This document shows, piece by piece, positions 7,601 to 15,535 of a DNA stretch of 61,523 bases. The position numbers and the translations under genes are program-made. Each line of letters starts with the position of its first letter. The stretch's first letter is position 1. Below the pieces are notes generated by a model. The model worked only from the letters and a program-made list of their open reading frames with translations, did no database searches and had not been told where the DNA came from. The DNA is from Caldilinea sp. CFX5 (GTDB taxonomy: Bacteria; Chloroflexota; Anaerolineae; Caldilineales; Caldilineaceae): NCBI GenBank assembly GCA_021405325.1, contig QWII01000061.1, positions 1-61,523 of the forward strand. The letters run 5' to 3'.

Positions 7601-8047
7601 TTATCCCTTTGCATTGTCGGCGAGATGGTCGAGTAGCGCCTGCAAGCCATGCAGATAGCTGCGCCAACCAAAGCCGCAAATTTGCCCGACACAGACCGGC
7701 GCCAGGACGGAGGTGTGACGGAACGCTTCGCGGGCATGAATGTTGCTTAAATGCACCTCAACCGTCGGCAACTTTACCCCGGAAATGGCGTCGCGCAGAG
7801 CATAAGAATAGTGGGTATAAGCGCCGGGGTTGATCAAAATGCCATCGGCCCAATGCCGGGCTTCGTGGATGAAATCGATCAACACACCTTCATGATTGCT
7901 CTGGAGAAAGCGCAATTCATGAATTGAGCCGGCTCGTTCGCGTAATGCCTCTTCGATCTTGGCCAGGGTCATGGTGCCATAGATGTGGGTTTCGCGGGTG
8001 CCGAATAAATTCAGATTGGGGCCATGAAGAACAGCGATTGAAGCCAT
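7601..8047 (-). CDS. aroQ: 3-dehydroquinate dehydratase, type II
   Basis: It catalyses the third step of the shikimate pathway, dehydrating 3-dehydroquinate in the cytoplasm. The 148-residue length is standard for the dodecameric type II enzyme. [12 protein letters not shown] is the family signature, Tyr23 is the expected catalytic base, [16 protein letters not shown] holds the active-site Asn and His region, and [19 protein letters not shown] completes it. It lies downstream of aroKB, separated by a Fic-protein remnant, and ends six bases from a sugar-binding protein gene. Confidence 0.96.
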   Translation of the reverse strand: MASIAVLHGPNLNLFGTRETHIYGTMTLAKIEEALRERAGSIHELRFLQSNHEGVLIDFIHEARHWADGILINPGAYTHYSYALRDAISGVKLPTVEVHLSNIHAREAFRHTSVLAPVCVGQICGFGWRSYLHGLQALLDHLADNAKG

Positions 8048-8096
8048 ATGTCTAATTCCTTCATCAAACTATTACTTACCACGACTAATTTGTCTT

Positions 8097-8188
8097 GGCT
8101 CATCTACGGAAAGTGTGAACACCTGTCAGGTTTTGGAAACCTGACAGGTGTGGCGGGTCGAAACCTCACACTTTCTGTAGATGAGCGA
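8097..8188 (+). repeat. 92-bp hairpin-in-hairpin element, copy 1
   Basis: The ends form a roughly 20-bp terminal inverted repeat (GCTCATCTACGGAAAGTGTGA against its complement with one mismatch). The interior holds a second palindrome, ACACCTGTCAGGTTT around a TGG loop. A copy in reverse orientation at 15121-15212 differs at only one position. The right end overlaps the Fic remnant and supplies its last codons and TGA. Confidence 0.85.
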
Positions 8189-8742
8189 TTTGTCTTTCCC
8201 ATTGTTCAATTCGCGATACCATCTCTGTTAAAATGGGGTGAACTAGCGCATCAATTTCTTCTTGTGAATAAGTTTTGTGGTAGCTGCTACTTAGTAGATT
8301 ATGTTTGGTTGATAACGCTGCCTGACTGAGATTGCCCATCGTGTAATCGACGACAACACGATGGGTCTCCAGGGTAAAATCAATCGATAGTATTATACGC
8401 TTCGACAAGCAACACCTTGTGCAGTTCACGCAAATCTGCCTCGGTTAACGTGTGTTGTTGTCGAACAAATTCTTCCAAATATTCGATTGCGGCTTGATGC
8501 CCTTTCATGTCCAAATAATCGCGAAATGGTTTGCCATGCGCCGTAATGCCATGTAACAAAAAGGCGCGTGTTTCGCCATAGGTGAGGGTGTTCCCTTCAA
8601 TCGCATTCGAGTGATAGTTCCAGTCAAGGCGGAACTTCTGCATGATACGTTGCTCTTGCTCCCAGTTGATCGGGCGCAAGGCATCAATTGCCGCCTTCAG
8701 TTCATCAATCCGTTGTAGAATGGTGGTCAAGTCCACAGCCAT
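8166..8742 (-). pseudogene. Fic-family protein remnant
   Basis: Residues from ATG 8742 read as the N-terminal half of a Fic protein (AMP-transferase family): an amphipathic start, then HSNAIEGNTLTYGETRAF and a GKPFRDYLDMKGH segment. SNAIEG matches the (S/T)xxxE(G/N) inhibitory-helix motif. The frame stops at 8380. A second frame continues to 8166 with unrelated-looking sequence. The catalytic HPFxxGNGRxxR motif is absent from both, so the core has been deleted. The last codons and stop come from the 92-bp repeat. Its start lies 14 bases past the aroKB stop. Clearly non-functional as an AMPylator. Confidence 0.8.
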
Positions 8743-8755
8743 CGATCGATCCCAT

Positions 8756-10363
8756 TCACTGAAGCACCTGTTGCAGTGCATCCGCCACATAATCCATACC
8801 AGGGTTATCGATAATCACCACATCGCCCAATGCCTGGGGAATGATAAAGCGCAAGGTCTTACCGGCCCGTTTTTTATCATGGCCCATCGCTTCGATCACC
8901 GTTTCCAGGTCATAGCCGGACAGGCGCACCGGCAGACCGACCCGTTCCAACACCGTGCGCACCCGACCCACCAGCGTCGGGTCACAGCGCCCGATGGTCG
9001 CCGCCATGTGGGTCGCCGCCACCATGCCGACCGCCACCCCTTCGCCGTGACGGATGCTAAAGTTGCTGACCAGTTCGATGGCGTGACCAAAGGTGTGACC
9101 CAGGTTCAAAACGGCGCGCCGCCCTTGCTCAAAGGGATCTTCCTCAACCACCTTGATTTTGACCCGCACCGCCTCCGTCACCAGATGTTTCAGGCTGGTT
9201 GGCCCCTCCTCTTCAAACTGGACAAAGAGGTCAGGCGCGCCGATGATGCCATGTTTGATCACCTCGGCCAGGCCGGAGCGAAACTCGGCGGCGGGCAGCG
9301 TTTCCAGCACATTGACATCGATCAACACCACATGGGGCTGTTTGAACGCGCCGACCAAATTCTTACCCTGCGGCAGATCAACGCCGGTTTTGCCGCCGAC
9401 GGAGGCGTCCACCATCGACAAAAGCGAGGTTGGGATTTGGACAAAGGGGGCGCCGCGCAGATAGGTAGCGGCAGCAAAGCCGGTCATGTCGCCGATGACG
9501 CCGCCGCCCAACGCGATGATCGGGCTGCGACGATCAAGACCGGCGGCCAGAAACTGATCATAGAGACCAGCCACCGTGGCAAGCGTCTTGTGCTGTTCCC
9601 CCTCCGGCACGAGACAGAGTGTTGGTTCATAGCCGGCGCTGCGTAAACTGGCGGCCAGCGTTTCGCCGTGCTGGGGCGCGATCATCGCATTGGTAACAAT
9701 CGCCGCCGGTCCGGGCCGGAGACCACGGCTGGCAAGCAGGCGACCGGCCTGCTGCAAGATGCCCTCACCGATGCAAATATGGTAACTTCCTTCCGGGCCA
9801 CGTACAGTGAGCCGGCTCATGTCAGCGACTTCGGCGTCGCCCTGCAAGGTTTCCAGAATCTGCTCAACCAGCGCGGCCGGGGTTTGCCCGGTGGTGTCGA
9901 TCTGATGGGGAATGGCGCCATAAGCGGAGCGGCGACTTTGCAACAGGCTGCGGATACGTTGCCGTTGGTCGCTCTCCGGCACATTCAAAAGCGGACGTTC
10001 GCCGGTGCTGGCAACGCGGCGCAAAATTTCGTCCACGCCGGCAGTCAAACAAAGCAACACACCACTTTTAGCCAAGACAGCGCGGTTCTCAGCGCTGACC
10101 AGGGCGCCGCCGCCGGTGCTGATGACCAGGCCGCTTTGTTCGCTCAACTGGGCGCACAATTGCGCCTCGGCCGTGCGAAAGACGCCTTCGCCTTCTTGGG
10201 CAAAGACATCGCGAATCGGCTTGCCCAAATGAGCCTGGAGTTGGTCGTCCATATCAACAAAGGGGCGTTCCAGGCGTGCGGCCAGCAGGCGACCGATGGT
10301 CGTTTTGCCGGTCCCCATGAAGCCGGTGAGAATGATATTCTTGGAAGCTGAGTAAATGGTCAT
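8756..10363 (-). CDS. aroKB: Bifunctional shikimate kinase / 3-dehydroquinate synthase
   Basis: The 535-residue protein is a fusion. Residues 1-170 are shikimate kinase: the P-loop GFMGTGKT at 14-21, DMDDQ, and GGGAL. Residues about 180-535 are dehydroquinate synthase: VPEGEQHKT, GGGVIGDMTGFAAATYLRG, PTSLLSMVDASVGGKTGVD, and HTFGHAIE and RHGEGVAVGM zinc/NAD regions. The two activities are nonconsecutive steps of the shikimate pathway. Such AroK-AroB fusions occur in several bacteria. ATG at 10363 is preferred over an upstream in-frame start at 10396, because translation then begins just after the HEPN stop with a seven-base gap. Confidence 0.95.
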   Translation of the reverse strand: MTIYSASKNIILTGFMGTGKTTIGRLLAARLERPFVDMDDQLQAHLGKPIRDVFAQEGEGVFRTAEAQLCAQLSEQSGLVISTGGGALVSAENRAVLAKSGVLLCLTAGVDEILRRVASTGERPLLNVPESDQRQRIRSLLQSRRSAYGAIPHQIDTTGQTPAALVEQILETLQGDAEVADMSRLTVRGPEGSYHICIGEGILQQAGRLLASRGLRPGPAAIVTNAMIAPQHGETLAASLRSAGYEPTLCLVPEGEQHKTLATVAGLYDQFLAAGLDRRSPIIALGGGVIGDMTGFAAATYLRGAPFVQIPTSLLSMVDASVGGKTGVDLPQGKNLVGAFKQPHVVLIDVNVLETLPAAEFRSGLAEVIKHGIIGAPDLFVQFEEEGPTSLKHLVTEAVRVKIKVVEEDPFEQGRRAVLNLGHTFGHAIELVSNFSIRHGEGVAVGMVAATHMAATIGRCDPTLVGRVRTVLERVGLPVRLSGYDLETVIEAMGHDKKRAGKTLRFIIPQALGDVVIIDNPGMDYVADALQQVLQ

Positions 10364-10370
10364 AAGTCGG

Positions 10371-10760
10371 CTATTTTGAGACGTATTGTTGTACAATTTG
10401 CAGAATGAAACGTGCCAATGTAACTGCTTCTACAGCATCACTTCTTTCAGGGAGGTTGCTTGTGGAATTCCCTGGAATTGTGTCTGGATAACGAACCGGA
10501 ATATACAAATCATCAAAGATACTAACATCATCCCGGATTTGTATAGTTAAGTCAGCAAGTAATAGTTGAAACAATGTTACAATTGAATGAGTGCGCACCA
10601 CTGTTCGCCCTGTATGGACAAACACACTCTTAAAGGCTTTTTCAACACATTGCTGGCTGTGAAAACAGGCTTGTGTATAAATTCCTTCCACCAGGATCAA
10701 ATCTGCAACACGCAGATCATCTTGCGCAAAAGCTAACCACTGTTTAGTTAGATCGTTCAT
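10371..10760 (-). CDS. HEPN-domain protein (toxin-like)
   Basis: The 129-residue helical protein matches small HEPN proteins. An N-terminal helix (WLAFAQDDLRVADLIL) precedes HSQQCVEKAFKSVFV, and an R-x5-H ribonuclease motif lies at Arg52-His58 (GRTVVRTHS). HEPN proteins paired with minimal nucleotidyltransferases form toxin-antitoxin modules in which HEPN is the RNase and MNT inactivates it by nucleotidyl transfer. The ATG at 10760 lies 17 bases inside the MNT gene, which indicates coupling. A longer in-frame extension to 10859 exists but would run deep into MNT. The gene sits seven bases before aroKB. Confidence 0.85.
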   Translation of the reverse strand: MNDLTKQWLAFAQDDLRVADLILVEGIYTQACFHSQQCVEKAFKSVFVHTGRTVVRTHSIVTLFQLLLADLTIQIRDDVSIFDDLYIPVRYPDTIPGNSTSNLPERSDAVEAVTLARFILQIVQQYVSK

Positions 10761-11091
10761 ACAACACTTTTCCTTTGCCGACAATTTCTTCCTGGAAGAA
10801 AAGGCGCTCTTGACATAAGTGTGAAAATTCATCAGGTGTGTAGCACAGAATATCAACACTAACTTTGGGTTGAAGTAAATTGCGTAACTGACGAATACGT
10901 TTGAGAAAAGGCAAATTTGTGTTGGTTACAATAACCAGATCGATATCCGACCATTCTTTGATTTCGCCGCTTGCCACAGACCCAAAAACAATCACCTTTT
11001 CTGGGTTTTCTTCTTTTGCCAGAATTTGCACATAACGGTTTAGTTCCCGTTCAAGCAATCTTTGCCGTTGTTTTGCTACTTGCGCGTTCAC
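10744..11091 (-). CDS. MNT-type nucleotidyltransferase (antitoxin-like)
   Basis: The 115-residue protein is a minimal polymerase-beta-fold nucleotidyltransferase. Gly37-Ser38 (FGSVASGEIKEWSDIDLVIV) with Asp49 and Asp51 form the nucleotide and metal site, and SVDILCY supplies the third acidic residue. This is the partner type for HEPN toxins. A GTG start at 11091 is used, inside the end of the upstream P-loop gene (41-base overlap). The 3' end overlaps HEPN by 17 bases. The order P-loop, MNT, HEPN on one strand inside the aro cluster is notable. Confidence 0.88.
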   Translation of the reverse strand: MNAQVAKQRQRLLERELNRYVQILAKEENPEKVIVFGSVASGEIKEWSDIDLVIVTNTNLPFLKRIRQLRNLLQPKVSVDILCYTPDEFSHLCQERLFFQEEIVGKGKVLYERSN

Positions 11092-11641
11092 AGCGTGCCT
11101 CCTCTTGCTTGGTTAACCATTGCTTTACATACCCAACACTTTCCGCTAGGGGCTGCTCGGTATTCACAATCAAATGATGTTCCGGTTGGATCGGGTAGCG
11201 CCAACAATCGTTATAGGCTTGTAGCTGCACCTGCATTGCTTGCCAACCACGGATTTTATGGGTCGATTCCTCGGCTGGTCGGGCATCCAGGCGCGCCCGC
11301 CAAAGCGCCTCATCCAGATCTGTTTCGACGACAAGTAAATGCGCCCCATAGCGATCGGCCAGCGTACAAGCCGTTGTATAGCCCGCCGGGTAGGAGAGCG
11401 GCGAATCGACAATCACACTCACCCCCAGCGCCAGTTGACGCTCAACGACCTGCCATAGTATCGCATAAGCCAGTTGATTGCCCTCCGGCAGATAGAGCGT
11501 ATGATCCTTCACATCGTCTTTATCAATGAGCGGCCACCCCAGGGCACGCGCCAGTGCATGAGCCAGGGTGCTTTTGCCGGTGGCCGGATGACCTTTCATG
11601 GCAATCAGAGTAAGATTGGGTGATTGGGTGATTGGCGCCAT
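11051..11641 (-). CDS. P-loop ATPase/kinase (AAA_33-like)
   Basis: The 196-residue protein has a Walker A KGHPATGKST at residues 16-25, then DKDDVKDHTLYLP and VIVDSPLSYPAGY as in AAA_33 and zeta-toxin/chloramphenicol-phosphotransferase-like kinases. It ends in a helical, basic tail. Small kinases of this group phosphorylate nucleotides, sugars or antibiotics, and the substrate cannot be read. It is the first gene of an overlapping trio with MNT and HEPN, so it may be part of that module. ATG at 11641 or an internal ATG at residue 15 are both possible starts. Confidence 0.8.
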   Translation of the reverse strand: MAPITQSPNLTLIAMKGHPATGKSTLAHALARALGWPLIDKDDVKDHTLYLPEGNQLAYAILWQVVERQLALGVSVIVDSPLSYPAGYTTACTLADRYGAHLLVVETDLDEALWRARLDARPAEESTHKIRGWQAMQVQLQAYNDCWRYPIQPEHHLIVNTEQPLAESVGYVKQWLTKQEEARCERASSKTTAKIA

Positions 11642-11665
11642 TGTTATTGAAAGAGTTGTTATTGA

Positions 11666-11714
11666 AAGAGATTGAGAGATTGAGTGGTTAAATCTCTTAA
11701 TCTCTCAATCTCTT
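11666..11714. repeat. Hairpin of attgagag words after aroC
   Basis: Arms AAGAGATTGAGAGATT (11666-11681) and its complement (11699-11714) pair perfectly over 16 bases with a 17-base loop. It lies between the aroC stop and the P-loop gene start and could attenuate transcription. The same word, as attgcgag, makes a hairpin at 49444-49502. Confidence 0.65.
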
Positions 11715-11730
11715 AATCGCCTTTTGCCTA

Positions 11731-12999
11731 TCACCCTTCAAATAAGTGAAACTGGCTTTCATCCAGCCGCCCCGCCTGGTGCATCAGCACGGCGTTCATC
11801 AACTCAATCGCCAATCGTGACTCCAACGTCACGCCAGCGCGCACGCCAACACAAGGATCATGGCGACCTTTGGCCAACAGAAATTCGATCTCTTCCATGT
11901 TCTTACGCACCGACTGTTGGGGGCGCACAATGGTCGAGGTTGGCTTGAAGCCGACCCGGCAAACCAACGGCATTCCGGTCGTCATGCCGCCGATCAAGCC
12001 GCCGTGGCTGTTGCGTTGGTAGCCGCTGGCGCGAATCGGGTCGTTGTTCTCGCTGCCGCGTCGGCTCACCACCTCACGCCCGGCGCCGATTTCGCAGGAT
12101 TGGACGGCGTGAAGACCGCCTAGCGCGCCCATCAGGCGAACTTTCAAGCTTTGATAGAGCGGTTCACCCACCAACGCCGGCACATTCACCGCCACCACTT
12201 CCACCATTGCGCCCAAAGAATCACCTTCAATCCGTGTCTGTTTGATCAACTGGCCGGCTTCATGAGCAAAGGCGGAGTCAAACGAATGAATTTCGGCGTC
12301 CTCCATGATCGCTTCGACTTGCTGAATGGCCTCAGCGGTAACGCGCATTGATTGTTTTGTCTCAATGAGCGTCGCAAAGTGGGCAGCCAGACTCTTTTCA
12401 GTTTTGAGCGGCCCGACCTGACAGATCGATGAGAGAATGACCGTGCCAAAATGTTCGGCCAGAAAGAGCCGGGCAATCGAGCCGCCGATAACATCCGTAA
12501 TGGTCGAGCGGTAGCTGGAGCGGCCTCCGCCGCGTACATCGACAAAGCCCTGCGACTTGTGATACTTGACCAGATCGGTATGCCCAGGACGCACCTCCCC
12601 CGTCAAGCCGGAGAACTGGGCATAATCGCCAGATTTCTGTGAAGTGGAAAAGACTACGGCGGCAATTGGTTCGCCGGTAGTAAAGCCCCGTTCGTAACTC
12701 TGCGTTGTTGCCGTGATATCGTCAACTTGCGTTTGGATTGCGGGGCCGGTCAACAGGTGATTTTCATCTTCACAGTACAAACCGGAGAGGAGCAGCACTT
12801 TGTCCTTCTCGTTGCGCGGCGTGCCATGTTTGTTGCTGCCGGGCCGCCGCCGATCCAGGTAGTGTTGAATCTGTTCCCGCGTCACTTTCAGGCCGGGTGG
12901 ACAGCCAAAGATAATGGTTGTAATAGCCGGTCCGTGCGATTCACCAGCACCGGCGACAGCGAAAAGAGGGCCGCCAAGGATTTCCATAAAATTGCTCAC
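11731..12999 (-). CDS. aroC: Chorismate synthase
   Basis: It catalyses the last common step of the shikimate pathway, EPSP to chorismate, using reduced FMN. The 422-residue length is at the upper end for the family. Family signatures are present: GESHGPAI near the N-terminus, RRRPGSNKHGTPRNEKD, RPGHTDLVKYHKSQGF followed by RGGGRSSYR, and the C-terminal NSHGGLIGGMTTGMPLVCRVGFKPTST region. It heads the minus-strand aro cluster. The gene is divergent from the PhoD-like gene, and the 238 bases between must hold its promoter. Confidence 0.96.
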   Translation of the reverse strand: MSNFMEILGGPLFAVAGAGESHGPAITTIIFGCPPGLKVTREQIQHYLDRRRPGSNKHGTPRNEKDKVLLLSGLYCEDENHLLTGPAIQTQVDDITATTQSYERGFTTGEPIAAVVFSTSQKSGDYAQFSGLTGEVRPGHTDLVKYHKSQGFVDVRGGGRSSYRSTITDVIGGSIARLFLAEHFGTVILSSICQVGPLKTEKSLAAHFATLIETKQSMRVTAEAIQQVEAIMEDAEIHSFDSAFAHEAGQLIKQTRIEGDSLGAMVEVVAVNVPALVGEPLYQSLKVRLMGALGGLHAVQSCEIGAGREVVSRRGSENNDPIRASGYQRNSHGGLIGGMTTGMPLVCRVGFKPTSTIVRPQQSVRKNMEEIEFLLAKGRHDPCVGVRAGVTLESRLAIELMNAVLMHQAGRLDESQFHLFEG

Positions 13000-13237
13000 A
13001 TCCCATAATCATTGCAAAACATCAGGCAAATAGCCTATTTTTTCAAAGGAACATGTTATTTGCCTAATGAGTATATACGAGTTTCAACAATAGTTAAAAA
13101 GCCTGTTTCCCCGAATGGGCTTTCTTGTCATGCTGCCTTAAACATTGCCATTTGCCAACAAAAGCCGTAAACTATTGGCTGTGTAGTCTACGGGATAGGA
13201 TTATCTACAATGAATGAATTTTAAGGAGATGAGAGAT

Positions 13238-15112
13238 ATGAGTTCTCAGCAATCAGCAGCCGTCGCACCACAGTCGACGGCTGATCGAAACGTGCGCCGA
13301 CAGTGGGGCAAGGCGTTCTTCTTTGCCTTGACCTTCTGTAGCACGTTTGTATTGGTCTTTGCCGGCTGGTCAACATCGAGTGCGCATCGTGCGTTACAAG
13401 GTCCGCCAACTGTGCCGCCGCCGGCGGGTCTTGTTTTCCCCCATGCTGTGGCCGCCGGTGATGTGACGCAGAACAGCGCCGTGTTATGGACACGCAGCAC
13501 AGTTTCCACCATTGTCACCTTTACCTATGGTGTGAATCTGACCAATACAATCAGCGTGGCGCGTACCGTGACCGATCCCTTACGCCCTGTTACTGTAACC
13601 ATTAGCGGCCTGCTGACCGACACCCAATATGTCTATCATGTCAGAACAGTCGACACGATTGAAGTGACCGGCACCTTCCGCACGGCGGCGGCAGTCGGCG
13701 CCCAAACGGGGCTACGCTTTGGCGCCAGCGGCGATTGGCGCGGCGAGTTGGCGCCCTATCCAGCGGTACGCAATGCGCCGCAGCGCGATCTGGACTTTTT
13801 TGTTGCCTTGGGGGACACCATCTACGCGGACTTCCCGTCGCCAACCGTCCCGGTGACCCAAGCCAAGAGTCTCACCCAATATCGCCAAAAACATGCTGAG
13901 GTCTATTCGGAACGCCATGAGCTAAACACGCTGGCCGATCTGCGGCGCAACACGGCCCTCTTTGCCGTGATCGACGATCATGAAGTAACCAACGATTTTG
14001 CCGGCGGCGCGCCGGTCTCTTCCGATGCGCGCTTTACCGACACCAGCGGGTTGATCAACGACAGCACCCTCTTTGAAATGGGCCTACAAGCGTTCCACGA
14101 ATACAACCCGATCCGCCACGAATTTTATGGCGCCGTGGGCGGTGATGGACGGATGGACAATGAACGCAAACTCTACCGTTACCGCACCTTTGGCAGCGAC
14201 GCGGCGCTCTTTGTGCTGGATACCCGCTCCTTCCGCGACACGCCGATCCCAGGACTGACGCCAAGCCAATTTAGTGACCCCTTTGCCATTTTCGCTTTCC
14301 TCAACCAACTCTTTACTCCTGGTCGCACCTTGCTTGGTTCGCAACAACTGGCCGACCTCAAGACCAATCTGCTGGATGCGCAACAAAAAGGCATTACCTG
14401 GAAATTTATTGCCGTGCCGGAGCCAATCCAAAATCTGGGGCCGGTCAATGCTTCGGATCGCTTTGAGGGCTATGCAGCGGAGCGCGCTGACCTGTTGAAG
14501 TACATTGTCGATAACAAGATTGAAAATGTGGTCTTTGTGGCGGCGGATGTCCACGGGACGATTGTCAATAATTTGACCTATCAAACCGCGGCGGGCGGGG
14601 CGCAGCAGCCGACCGGCGCCTTTGAAGTGACGACCGGCTCGGTGGCCTTTGACGCCCCCTTTGGGCCAACGGTTGTGGCTTTGGCCGCGGCCGGCAATCT
14701 CATCACCCCAACGACGCAAGCGCTCTATGCCTCGTTGCCCATTACCGGCGACTTGGATAGCTTGCCCAACGACAAAGATGATTTTCTCAAGGCGTTTCTC
14801 AATACGCGGATTCTGTCACCCCTTGGCTATGATCCCGTAGGGTTAGCCGGCTCTGCGATCAATGCCACCTTGTTGCAGGGCGACTATATGGCCGTTCACA
14901 CCTTTGGCTGGACCGAATTTGCGATCGCCAAAGAGACGCAGGCGCTGCTGGTGACAACCTACGGCATTGATCCCTATACGGCCGCCCAATTGACGGCGAA
15001 TCCCACGATCATCACCGCACGCGCGCCCAGGATCGTCAGCCAGTTCCGGGTGACGCCGGCAGGTGCAGCCACCGGCAAGAGTTCGATCTACCTACCCATT
15101 GCCGTGCGCTAA
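13238..15112 (+). CDS. PhoD-like alkaline phosphatase, secreted
   Basis: PhoD enzymes are secreted metallophosphatases that release phosphate from phosphodiesters and monoesters. The 624-residue product has an N-terminal hydrophobic segment (about residues 24-45, FFFALTFCSTFVLVFAGW), then a PhoD N-terminal beta domain (FPHAVAAGDVTQNSAVLWTR), then metal-site motifs FGASGDWRGE, FFVALGDTIYADF, and VIDDHEVTNDF, with AADVHG near residue 446. It ends SIYLPIAVR, a tail shared with two other secreted proteins here. ATG 13238 is chosen because TTAAGGAG lies upstream with a spacing of about 11. It stands alone and is followed by a 92-bp hairpin element. Confidence 0.88.
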   Translation: MSSQQSAAVAPQSTADRNVRRQWGKAFFFALTFCSTFVLVFAGWSTSSAHRALQGPPTVPPPAGLVFPHAVAAGDVTQNSAVLWTRSTVSTIVTFTYGVNLTNTISVARTVTDPLRPVTVTISGLLTDTQYVYHVRTVDTIEVTGTFRTAAAVGAQTGLRFGASGDWRGELAPYPAVRNAPQRDLDFFVALGDTIYADFPSPTVPVTQAKSLTQYRQKHAEVYSERHELNTLADLRRNTALFAVIDDHEVTNDFAGGAPVSSDARFTDTSGLINDSTLFEMGLQAFHEYNPIRHEFYGAVGGDGRMDNERKLYRYRTFGSDAALFVLDTRSFRDTPIPGLTPSQFSDPFAIFAFLNQLFTPGRTLLGSQQLADLKTNLLDAQQKGITWKFIAVPEPIQNLGPVNASDRFEGYAAERADLLKYIVDNKIENVVFVAADVHGTIVNNLTYQTAAGGAQQPTGAFEVTTGSVAFDAPFGPTVVALAAAGNLITPTTQALYASLPITGDLDSLPNDKDDFLKAFLNTRILSPLGYDPVGLAGSAINATLLQGDYMAVHTFGWTEFAIAKETQALLVTTYGIDPYTAAQLTANPTIITARAPRIVSQFRVTPAGAATGKSSIYLPIAVR

Positions 15113-15120
15113 AATTATTT

Positions 15121-15212
15121 TCGCTCATCTACAGAAAGTGTGAGGTTTCGACCCGTCACACCTGTCAGGTTTCCAAAACCTGACAGGTGTTCACACTTTC
15201 CGTAGATGAGCC
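15121..15212 (-). repeat. 92-bp hairpin-in-hairpin element, copy 2
   Basis: This is the reverse complement of the 8097-8188 element with one substitution. It begins nine bases after the PhoD-like stop codon and may serve as its terminator. Two near-identical copies 7 kb apart in opposite orientation indicate recent mobility or gene conversion. Confidence 0.85.
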
Positions 15213-15438
15213 AATTATTTTTTGCTAAGTAGGCATGCTCCGTGCCACCCCATCTGTGAATCGGCATGGGGCGTGTCTACCCCTCGTCAAACAAGACAAA
15301 AGCCAACAACACCACACCGCCAACGATTGCCTTCAACCGTACCCAGATCGCACACCACAAAAGCGCAATAGAAACGAAGCAGCCACAGGGAAACCTTGTC
15401 TCCCTTGCCCCTTTGTGGTAAAAAAGTGGGCAGGCGGG
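15213..15438. other. Intergenic spacer without recognisable gene
   Basis: No coding frame with family-like sequence is seen. The stretch is poor in internal symmetry and leads into a promoter at 15439. Confidence 0.4.
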
Positions 15439-15444
15439 TATAAT
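15439..15444 (+). promoter_or_regulatory. Extended -10 promoter for the membrane protein gene
   Basis: GGGTATAAT gives a consensus -10 at 15439-15444. No good -35 box is seen at 16-18 bases, so activator help is likely. The inferred transcript starts near 15451, upstream of the 11-bp repeat array. Confidence 0.5.
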
Positions 15445-15478
15445 AACCACAATGACAAATCTACATCACAGCAGATTA

Positions 15479-15522
15479 GCTAGACATCGGCTAGAGATCA
15501 GCTAGAGATTAGCTAGACTAGG
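15479..15522 (+). repeat. Four 11-bp tandem repeats in 5' leader
   Basis: GCTAGA recurs at 15479, 15490, 15501 and 15512 with exact 11-base spacing. The units are GCTAGACATCG, GCTAGAGATCA, GCTAGAGATTA and GCTAGACTAGG. It lies just before the ATG at 15536. The period is close to one DNA turn, as in an operator array, or the array could act in the mRNA leader. Confidence 0.7.
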
Positions 15523-15535
15523 GAAAGCCGGACGC

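Noticed and set aside
8642..9646. A 334-codon frame on the plus strand opposite aroKB
   Set aside because: It is the shadow of a well-supported enzyme gene and contains many His/Gln runs that match no protein style here.
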